64,000 bases of DNA from JAPPHA01 sp965220985 (GTDB taxonomy: Bacteria; Pseudomonadota; Alphaproteobacteria; Rhodobacterales; Rhodobacteraceae), in assembly GCA_965220985.1 (NCBI GenBank), contig OZ244854.1:2604001-2668000 (forward strand). The letters are read 5' to 3'. This document shows positions 36,608 through 43,767 of this stretch, one piece after another. A program made the position numbers and the translations under genes. The notes under the pieces were generated by a model, which had not been told where the DNA came from, did no database searches, and saw only the letters and a program-made list of their open reading frames with translations. Each line of letters starts with the position of its first letter. Within the stretch, counting starts at the first letter, position 1.

Positions 36608-38518
36608 TTACGGTTCAATCACGTTGAACCACAGATCGAAGGTGTCGTGCATGTCGAGGTAGGACTTGAACGTGTCTTCACTCCCTTTGACGACAACCGA
36701 ACCGTCGGCAATTGCGTCATTGATGGACAGCCGCCCGTAGGCAATGTCATTCAGCGTCAGGCGTGTGAGGGAAACCTGGATGTCTGCTTGATCGTCCCAA
36801 TTTCCGATCCGATGGTTTTCGACCTGGTTGTTGACCGTCAAGGCGGCTTTCTCGCCGCTGTCAGTTAGATCGAAATTGATCGACAGCCGGACGCCCTTGG
36901 CCTTGGCCGGATCCAGCTTGACCGCCAGCAGATTGAAGAAATCCCGGAGCGGCATGGCCCGCGCAATGTCCTCGTTGACGCCGCCAACCCCCGGTCTTGG
37001 CTTCTTGCCTTCGCGCAATTCTTGCGCGCCACAGAGGTAGATGTTTCGCCACAGGACGCTCTCCGCCTGAAAGCCGAGTTGCTCATAGGTCGCGGCCAAC
37101 ATGTTCCGCGCGGTTCGGTTCTTCGGCTCGGCAAAGACCAGATGGTTCAGAGTGGTCGACGACCAGCGGTAATCGCCTTCCTCGAAGGCCTCCCAGGCAA
37201 TGTCGAGCACGGAATCCGCACCGCCCATTGCCTTGACATAGCGCTTGCCCTCTTCCACCGGCGCATGCGGTTCCAGGCTGGCCGGATTGCCGTCAAAATA
37301 GCCGTAGTACTTCTGATAGGTCGCCTTGGTGTTGTGGTTTAACGTGCCGTAATAGGGGCGGACCGAGAAGGATGACTTCATGAACTCGGGCTCGGCCACC
37401 TCCTCGGCGATTTCGCGCGGCGTGTAGCCGGCGTTTGCCAGCCGCAGGGTCTGATCGTGGATATAGCGGTAGATGTCGCGCTGTTCTTCCATGAATGCGC
37501 GGATGTTGGCGTTGCCCCACTCCGGCCAGCAATGGCAGGCGAAACAGATTTCTGCCTCGTCGCTAAAAAGTTCCAGCGATTCATCGATGCATAGCGACCA
37601 GAGCAGCGGATCGCGGACCTCCGCGCCGCGCAAGGTCAGGATGTTGTGCATTGTCCGGCAGGTGACTTCAGCCATGCAGAGCGCTTTCCACTGCGGCAGG
37701 AAAAAAGTGAATTCCGCCGGAGCTTCGGTGCCCGATGCCATCTGAAAGACGAACTCCACCCCGTCGATGTTCATCCGTTCGCCGGTTTGCGAGATTTCCT
37801 TGGTTGGCAGGACAAAACTGCGATTGCCGCGCGCGTTTCCTTTGCCGATGCCGGCGTCAAGATAGCCCGATGGACCGGGGGGCACGATCAAACCAAACTG
37901 GTACATCGCCCGCCGTGCCATCTGGTTGCCGGCCAGCACGGCTTCGCTGACGGAGTACTTGGTGAAGCCTTCCGGCACGATGACGGGGATATCCCGGCTG
38001 GCCAGCAGCTCGTCGGTCAGCACGCCGCGCGACCCGCCGAAGTGATCGGCGTGGGTATGGGTGATCAGAACAGCGCTGACTGAACGTTCGCCCAACTGCT
38101 CGTTGGCCAGTTGCAAGGCGGCGGCGGCGGTTTCGATGCAGATCAGACAGTCAACAATGATCCAGCCGGTCTCACCGCGGATCAGGGTCATCAGCGCGAT
38201 GTCATAGCCGCGGACCTGGTAGATGCCGTCCGTCACCTCAAAGAGCCCGTGGTTGGCGTTCAGTTGCGCCTGCCGCCAAAGCGACGGGTTGGCCGTGTCG
38301 GGCGCCTCGGCGCTCAGGAATTCGTAGACGCTGGGATCAGCGGCGGCCCGGCCATCGGGGGTCAAGATCGGGCCTTCGACCGAAGCGATGAAACCTCGGC
38401 GCGCCTTTTCGAAATCCCCCTGGTCGGCAAGGGGCAGATCACGCGCGACCTTGGCGTTGGCTTCTTTGGTGGCCTTTGTTGCTGTTCCGGGTCGGGGCAA
38501 GTCGAAGGATTTTGTCAT
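36608..38518 (-). CDS. SdsA-type alkylsulfatase (metallo-beta-lactamase fold)
   Basis: 636 residues from the ATG at 38518 (AGGGAATTC upstream). The zinc motif THTHADHFGG lies at about 153-162, followed by CMAEVTCRTMHNI and CFACHCWPEWGN with further metal ligands. The middle (about 370-500) is the dimerisation domain and the last 120 residues are the SCP2-like domain (SINFDLTDSGEKAALTVNN) thought to bind hydrophobic chains. This is the full architecture of the SDS hydrolase SdsA1, which releases sulfate from alkyl sulfates. No signal peptide is visible, so it is probably cytoplasmic. It is the last gene after the GMC oxidoreductase and GST genes. Confidence 0.88.
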   Translation of the reverse strand: MTKSFDLPRPGTATKATKEANAKVARDLPLADQGDFEKARRGFIASVEGPILTPDGRAAADPSVYEFLSAEAPDTANPSLWRQAQLNANHGLFEVTDGIYQVRGYDIALMTLIRGETGWIIVDCLICIETAAAALQLANEQLGERSVSAVLITHTHADHFGGSRGVLTDELLASRDIPVIVPEGFTKYSVSEAVLAGNQMARRAMYQFGLIVPPGPSGYLDAGIGKGNARGNRSFVLPTKEISQTGERMNIDGVEFVFQMASGTEAPAEFTFFLPQWKALCMAEVTCRTMHNILTLRGAEVRDPLLWSLCIDESLELFSDEAEICFACHCWPEWGNANIRAFMEEQRDIYRYIHDQTLRLANAGYTPREIAEEVAEPEFMKSSFSVRPYYGTLNHNTKATYQKYYGYFDGNPASLEPHAPVEEGKRYVKAMGGADSVLDIAWEAFEEGDYRWSSTTLNHLVFAEPKNRTARNMLAATYEQLGFQAESVLWRNIYLCGAQELREGKKPRPGVGGVNEDIARAMPLRDFFNLLAVKLDPAKAKGVRLSINFDLTDSGEKAALTVNNQVENHRIGNWDDQADIQVSLTRLTLNDIAYGRLSINDAIADGSVVVKGSEDTFKSYLDMHDTFDLWFNVIEP

Positions 38519-38590
38519 GGTGAATTCCCTGTCGGTGCGAAGCAGGCCGTCTCTCGGCTTCGCTCGTCCTGTTTCCATGCGGATCCGGTT

Positions 38591-39391
38591 TCAGGATGGC
38601 TGTTTCGCGGTCACCTCCTGGCCCCATTCCGATTCCCGGATCCATTTCAGGAATGCCGTATCAAACTGCGGCCTTGCGCTGACCCGTTCGTACCACCTCT
38701 TGATGTTCGGGTAGGGATCGAAGTTGAACCCGCCGATCGTCATTGTTGTGTACGTGGGGCCCCAGGAAATGTCGGCCAGCGTGTACTTGCCTCCCACGAT
38801 GTAGTCGGACTTTGCGAGGCTGCTTTCCAGTTTCTCGAAAACACCATCCATCAACTCTTTCGCGGCTGCAGCGTCTTCTTCGGTAAGGCTGGACCCGGGA
38901 GCGCCATGCTTGGCGTGGAAAGCCAGAAGTTCTGGGTCTTTCTGGAGCTTCTTGTAGCGCTCGAATTCCTCGGGATCCTTTTTGAGGATCTTGGCAACGC
39001 GATGATAGTACTGAAGCGTCTTGATGCCTGGCAGGTGGACTTCACCGGAGGTCTTGAGCCACCAGTCGATCTCGGATTGCTGGTCATCGGCCACGTCACG
39101 GAACCCAGGATCCGGAAACTTTTCCTCCAGGTAGGCCAGAATATCGTTTGACTCAGTCACGACGACGCCATCGTCGACAAGTGCTGGGACAAGACCTTTC
39201 GGATTGATCCCGAAATACTCCTCGGTCAAGTTTTCCTTTTTCTTCAGGCTGATGTGATGACTGGTCCAGGGGAGTTTCTTCTCCTCCAGAAGCAGACGAA
39301 CCCGCGCTGAACAATTCGAACGGTCAGCGTGATAAAGGTGCAGTCCTTTCATTTCGAGCACGGATTTAGTTGTCGGTTCAATGATAGGCAT
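38591..39391 (-). CDS. Glutathione S-transferase family protein
   Basis: 266 residues from the ATG at 39391 (GGGAGA upstream); an internal ATG 13 codons later is possible. Thioredoxin-like domain: MKGLHLYHADRSNCSARVR with a Ser/Cys near the active position, then YFGINPKGLVPALVDDGVVV and TESNDILAYLEEKFPD. Helical C-domain ends with GGKYTLADISWGPTYTTM. Related to LigF/beta-etherase-like GSTs and to the other GST at 28139, but clearly a separate gene. Middle gene of the GMC - GST - alkylsulfatase operon. Confidence 0.82.
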   Translation of the reverse strand: MPIIEPTTKSVLEMKGLHLYHADRSNCSARVRLLLEEKKLPWTSHHISLKKKENLTEEYFGINPKGLVPALVDDGVVVTESNDILAYLEEKFPDPGFRDVADDQQSEIDWWLKTSGEVHLPGIKTLQYYHRVAKILKKDPEEFERYKKLQKDPELLAFHAKHGAPGSSLTEEDAAAAKELMDGVFEKLESSLAKSDYIVGGKYTLADISWGPTYTTMTIGGFNFDPYPNIKRWYERVSARPQFDTAFLKWIRESEWGQEVTAKQPS

Positions 39392-39506
39392 TTGGTTTTG
39401 GTCTCCCGTTGAAAGCGGGCGGCAAACCCGCATGATTGATTTGGCGGCGCGCTGATCTGCCATCGCGTCGCAGATTCCGTGGTCTTTGCTGTTTGAGCTG
39501 CGCCAC

Positions 39507-41111
39507 CTATGCGTCCTCGAGAATGAAATCCGACCCGCGGCCGGCGATCATCATGGTTGGCGCATTTGTGTTCCCGGACACCAGCATCGGCATGACAGAA
39601 CAATCCGCGACCCTCAGGCCTTCGACGCCATTCACGTTCAAGCGCACATCGACCACCGCATCACCATCACTGCCCATGCGGCAGGTCCCGGCCGGGTGAT
39701 AGATCGTGCGGGCCTGGCTGCGGATCGCGTCATCAAGCGTGTTCGATCCCGCGGCAGTCGAGACGCCGGCGGGCGGCCAGATCGGGTCACCTAGGATTTC
39801 CTTTAGCTGCGGCTGGCGGCAGATCTCTTGCGACAGTCGAACGCCGCGCCGAAGGGTGTCCAAATCCTCTTCGGACTGCAGCACCTGGGCCGCGAGCTTG
39901 GGTGGGTCGTTCGGATCAGTGGAGCCTAGTGTAAGCCGACCGCGCGACTTGGGGCGCATGGTCGTCGGGTGCACGTGGAAGCAGTGGCAGTTCAGCGGGC
40001 CTTCGCCGGGGGCACCGGGGGCAAAGGGTGCAAAATTCATCTGTACATCGGGCCGCCCGTCGCCGTCGGTGTCGGCGCAAGCTCCGGCGGCCAGCAGGTT
40101 GGAGGTCAGCAGGCCACGGCGGAACAGGAAATAGTCAATGCCATTCTTCAAGGCGCGCAGCCCTTTGTCGGCACCATGGTAGCTGTTGCTGCCCTTGATG
40201 CGGAAGGTGACTGGCGTGCCGACGTGATCGTGGTAATTGCCGCCGACGCCCGGCGCATCGTGGACCAGGTCAATCCCCATGCGGTCAAGCTCGGCCTTGG
40301 GGCCGACACCGGAGAGCATGAGCAGCTTCGGGCTGTGAAAGGCCCCTGCGGACAGGATGATTTCCTTGCGCGCCCGCAAGGTTTCCTGGGTGCCGCCTCG
40401 AGAGACCTCCAGGGCCGTTGCCCGGCGGCCGGCAAAGAGGATTTTGCCGGCTACGGTATCGGTCAGAACGGTCAGTTGCTCGTTGCGGATCACCGGTTTC
40501 AGGAAGCAGGTCGCGGCGGATTGGCGTTTTCCGGCGTGCGCGGTGGCCTGATACCAGCCGACGCCTTCCTGGGATTCGCCGTTGAAATCGTCGCTCCAAG
40601 GCAGGCCCACGGACATCGTGGCCTCTATCGCCAGCGTGTTGAGCGGGTGCTTGTAATCCGGGCTAGCCACGACCAGCGGGCCGTCCTTGCCATGATACGG
40701 CGCGCCGAGGTGGATGTTGCGCTCCTGGCTCATGTAGGTCGGCAGAACCTTGTCATAGCCCCAGCCGGTACAGCCGTATTGCCGTTCCCAGGCATCATAA
40801 TCGGCGGCTTGCCCACGCATGTAGATCATTGCGTTGACCGACGATCCGCCGCCCACGACGCGGCCCTGTGGAACGCCGAAGCGGCTGCCGTTCAGCGTGT
40901 CATCGGGTTCGGAGACGACGGCATCGACGTCCTGGGACTGGTGCGCCTTGAAGTAGGCGGCTGGGATGTGGATCCAACGGTTGGTGTCCATCCGTCCCCG
41001 TTCGACCAGCGCGACGGAGAACCGCCCGTCTTGCGCCAGGCGATTGGCAATCACGCATCCGGCCGATCCTGCACCCACTATGACATAGTCGAACTCGATC
41101 TCGTCAGCCAT
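39507..41111 (-). CDS. GMC-family FAD alcohol dehydrogenase (choline dehydrogenase-like)
   Basis: 534 residues. FAD-binding VIVGAGSAGCVIANRL (about 10-25), GRVVGGGSSVNAMIYMRG (about 83-100, GMC signature 1), ILSAGAFHSPKLLMLSGVGP (about 252-271, signature 2), and the C-terminal catalytic YHPAGTCRMG (about 472-481) with an Asn in SGNTNAPTMM. It oxidises an alcohol to an aldehyde. Next to an alkylsulfatase it could oxidise the alcohol released from an alkyl sulfate. First gene of its operon, with the shared operator 141 bases upstream. Confidence 0.87.
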   Translation of the reverse strand: MADEIEFDYVIVGAGSAGCVIANRLAQDGRFSVALVERGRMDTNRWIHIPAAYFKAHQSQDVDAVVSEPDDTLNGSRFGVPQGRVVGGGSSVNAMIYMRGQAADYDAWERQYGCTGWGYDKVLPTYMSQERNIHLGAPYHGKDGPLVVASPDYKHPLNTLAIEATMSVGLPWSDDFNGESQEGVGWYQATAHAGKRQSAATCFLKPVIRNEQLTVLTDTVAGKILFAGRRATALEVSRGGTQETLRARKEIILSAGAFHSPKLLMLSGVGPKAELDRMGIDLVHDAPGVGGNYHDHVGTPVTFRIKGSNSYHGADKGLRALKNGIDYFLFRRGLLTSNLLAAGACADTDGDGRPDVQMNFAPFAPGAPGEGPLNCHCFHVHPTTMRPKSRGRLTLGSTDPNDPPKLAAQVLQSEEDLDTLRRGVRLSQEICRQPQLKEILGDPIWPPAGVSTAAGSNTLDDAIRSQARTIYHPAGTCRMGSDGDAVVDVRLNVNGVEGLRVADCSVMPMLVSGNTNAPTMMIAGRGSDFILEDA

Positions 41112-41251
41112 TTTCTACCCTCACGTTGTCTCCCATTTCCCGAGGCGGATCGAGCCAGCGCTTCCATTCCGGTTGTGGTTGCTGACGAGGAATCAGCACT
41201 CTTGCACCCCGACTCCACCAAAGACGCTGAGCGGTTGCCGGAATTTTAACA

Positions 41252-41268
41252 AGAACGAGTATTCTCGT
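41252..41268. promoter_or_regulatory. Operator upstream of the GMC - GST - alkylsulfatase operon
   Basis: Read on the minus strand, ACGAGAATACTCGTTCT; it matches the 17-mer at 34756-34772 at 14 positions. On the plus strand the repeat AACGAG-TATT-CTCGTT (41254-41269) is a perfect 6-bp inverted repeat. Its position near the promoter suggests repression by the TetR protein encoded at 34830. Confidence 0.6.
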
Positions 41269-41369
41269 TATGTTTTTTTGACATCCACGTCAAGTGGAAT
41301 CAGACGCTGCCGGGTCTTCAGTCAAACCACGGCACTCGGTCGGGTGAGATCATGTTAACCGTGCTCGAG

Positions 41370-41400
41370 AAGCGCGGGAATCTGGGGATTCCCCGCGCTT
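41370..41400. other. GC-rich stem-loop at the island boundary
   Basis: AAGCGCGGGAATC pairs with GATTCCCCGCGCTT (one bulged base) around a short loop. There is no T-tract on either side. It could terminate transcription between the two units or be part of an old element end. Confidence 0.45.
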
Positions 41401-41491
41401 TGGCAACCCGATAAACAAGCTGGAGGTTCCGATCAGACTTGTGTGACTACCCGATTAAACACTTGGCTATTCTGTCGAAAGTTGCGATGTT

Positions 41492-42151
41492 ATGAACATG
41501 CGCCTAATTCGTTCGAAAAAGCGTGTTGCCGACCACGGCGAAGTCTTTACCCCTGAATGGATGGTGGAGGCCATGCTCGACCTCGTAAAGGTCGAGGCCG
41601 AGCGTATCGACGCACGGATTCTGGAGCCAGCCTGCGGCAGAGGCAACTTCCTTGTCCCAATCCTGCAACGCAAACTCACGACGGTCGAACTGAAGTTCGG
41701 CAAGTCCGATTTCGACAAGCGCCACTATGCGCTCCTCGGCCTGATGTGCACCTACGGGGTCGAGCTTCTCGCCGACAACATCAAAGAGTGCCGACAGGAT
41801 ATGATGGAGGTGCTGGCCGACTACCTCAAGTTCACCCCCGAGGATGACCTCTACCGCGCCGTTTCCCATGTGCTGTCGGTCAATCTTGTACATGGTGACG
41901 CGCTGACCATGAAGACGGCGCAGGGTGAACCAATTGCTTTTGCCGAATGGGGTTATATCGGCAAAGGAAAATTCCAGCGCCGCGATTTCCGGTTGGATGT
42001 ACTGACGGGTGCCTCTGCATTCAATGCTGAAGGTTCGTTGTTTGCGGGCCTTGGCAACCATGAGATTTTGAAACCAACAAAGACCTATCCACCCATGACC
42101 ATAAAAGGGCTCGCCGAACAAAACGGCCTGACATTCGAGGCCGCTGCATGA
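41492..42151 (+). CDS. N6-adenine methyltransferase-like subunit lacking the NPPY motif
   Basis: 219 residues. GEVFTPEWMVEAMLDLV (about 16-32) is the motif X region and ILEPACGRGNFLVPIL (about 43-58) is motif I that binds SAM; YGVELLADN and NLVHGDAL resemble motifs II and III. The catalytic motif IV (N/D-PPY) expected after this is absent and the protein ends early, with a C-terminal linker. It may act as a non-catalytic partner of the next protein, whose ATG overlaps its stop (ATGA). No strong ribosome site; ATG at 41498 is an alternative. Confidence 0.75.
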   Translation: MNMRLIRSKKRVADHGEVFTPEWMVEAMLDLVKVEAERIDARILEPACGRGNFLVPILQRKLTTVELKFGKSDFDKRHYALLGLMCTYGVELLADNIKECRQDMMEVLADYLKFTPEDDLYRAVSHVLSVNLVHGDALTMKTAQGEPIAFAEWGYIGKGKFQRRDFRLDVLTGASAFNAEGSLFAGLGNHEILKPTKTYPPMTIKGLAEQNGLTFEAAA

Positions 42152-43767
42152 CAAAAGCCGCCTTCACCCTCCGAGGGCGGAACCCAGATGTTCTGTCCTG
42201 CATCGCAAACCTGTCTAACGACGAGGTGTTCACACCGCCTGAGTTCGCCAACCGGATGCTCGACACCCTCGCCGAAGCTTGGGCGGAGGATAACGCTGGG
42301 GCCAGCATCTGGGCCAACCCGGATGTGACCTTTCTAGACCCTTGTACAAAGTCGGGCGTGTTCCTGCGCGAGATAGCCAAGCGCCTGATAGACGGTCTGA
42401 AAGAACAGATGCCCGATCTACAAATTCGGGTGGAACACATCCTGACGCAACAGGTATATGGTATTGGGATCACTTACCTGACGGCGATGCTCGCCCGCAG
42501 ATCACTCTACTGTTCGAAACACGCCAATGGTCAGCACTCGATCTCGCGCAGCTTCAACTCTGAAGCGGGAAACATTTGGTTCGAACAGGTCGAGCACACT
42601 TGGGACAATGGCAAATGCCTTTTCTGCGGGGCAAGTCAGACGATTATGGACCGGGGGGATGAGCGGGAAAGCCACGCCTATGCGTTCATTCACACAGACA
42701 ACATACACGAGCGTGTTTCCACGCTGTTTGGAGGCGACATGCAATTTGATGTCGTGATCGGAAACCCACCCTATCAGCTGTTAGATGGAGGGGCCGGAAC
42801 GAGCGCAAAGCCGATCTATCATAAATTTGTTGCTCAGGCGAAAAAACTTGAGCCAAGGCACCTTTGCATGGTCATTCCGGCTAGATGGATCGCGGGGGGC
42901 AAAGGACTAGGTCAGTTTCGCGAAGAAATGCTAGGCGATAGTCGCATCAGAGTTCTTGTCGATTTCCTGAATGCATCTGATGCTTTCCCGGGTGTCGATG
43001 TGGCGGGTGGAATTACCTACTTCCTTTGGGACAGAGGACACTCCGGCCAATGCCAAGTCACGACTATTCACCAAGGTGAGATTAATGGACCGACCGCACG
43101 CGATTTAAACGAGTTCGATGTATTCGTTCGACAAGCTCCTGCAGTGTCAATACTGCATAAGGTATGGCCGTCTGGTATTCAGACTGAGCAGTCGATGGCT
43201 AACGAAGTTTCTTCCAGAAGCGCGTTCGGATTTCCCTCAAATGCACGCGGGTCGTCGAAGCTCTCGTCGATTAATGATCCAGTTGAGCTTATTTCCAGCG
43301 CGACCAATGCTGGCAAGCGCGAGTGGGTTAGTCGAGCGGATGTGAGGTTGAACTCCGCATGGGCTGACAAGTGGAAGTCGACCTTTGGCGGTGCTGCTCC
43401 CGCTGGTGGACGTCCAGACAAGAATGGGATGTATTACGGCCTTAGCAGAGTTAGAGTGTTGCGACCCGGAACGGTTTGTACTGAAAGCTACTTGGTCGCA
43501 GGCGCGTTCGAAAACCGAGATAACGCTAAGTCGTTAGATAGCTATTTGCGCACCAAATTTGTCCGCTTCCTGATTTCTTTGAGAGCAGTAACTCAGCACG
43601 TTACAAAGAGTTCGTTCACGTTCGTTCCCGTCCAGAGTTGGGACAGGCTTTGGTCAGACGCAGTGCTCTATGATCAGTATCGCCTAACCGAAGAAGAACG
43701 TGCATTCATAGAAAAGACTGTGCGCCCGATGGACTTGGACCACTTCGACAACTTGGCAAACCAATAA
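42148..43767 (+). CDS. Eco57I-like N6-adenine DNA methyltransferase
   Basis: 539 residues. DEVFTPPEFANRMLDTL (about 25-41), motif I FLDPCTKSGVFLREI (about 61-75), motif II-III-like VYGIGITYLTAML, and the catalytic motif IV DVVIGNPPYQ (about 203-212). A Cys pair CLFCG lies between (about 158-162) with an earlier CS/C, a possible small zinc knuckle. The C-terminal 250 residues, including the target-recognition part, are not recognised. GC is lower than neighbours (29 G/C in 60 at 43561). Its stop shares a base with the next start, so the three genes are translationally coupled. Confidence 0.82.
   Translation: MTKAAFTLRGRNPDVLSCIANLSNDEVFTPPEFANRMLDTLAEAWAEDNAGASIWANPDVTFLDPCTKSGVFLREIAKRLIDGLKEQMPDLQIRVEHILTQQVYGIGITYLTAMLARRSLYCSKHANGQHSISRSFNSEAGNIWFEQVEHTWDNGKCLFCGASQTIMDRGDERESHAYAFIHTDNIHERVSTLFGGDMQFDVVIGNPPYQLLDGGAGTSAKPIYHKFVAQAKKLEPRHLCMVIPARWIAGGKGLGQFREEMLGDSRIRVLVDFLNASDAFPGVDVAGGITYFLWDRGHSGQCQVTTIHQGEINGPTARDLNEFDVFVRQAPAVSILHKVWPSGIQTEQSMANEVSSRSAFGFPSNARGSSKLSSINDPVELISSATNAGKREWVSRADVRLNSAWADKWKSTFGGAAPAGGRPDKNGMYYGLSRVRVLRPGTVCTESYLVAGAFENRDNAKSLDSYLRTKFVRFLISLRAVTQHVTKSSFTFVPVQSWDRLWSDAVLYDQYRLTEEERAFIEKTVRPMDLDHFDNLANQ

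Larger units (their letters stand above)
41112..41491. other. Intergenic region between GMC operon and restriction-modification genes
   Basis: 380 bases between divergent genes. It carries the operator at 41252-41268 with a likely minus-strand promoter (TTGACG near 41290, AT-rich spacer) and a GC-rich stem-loop at 41370-41400. No gene is seen. It is the left boundary of the restriction-modification island. Confidence 0.5.
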
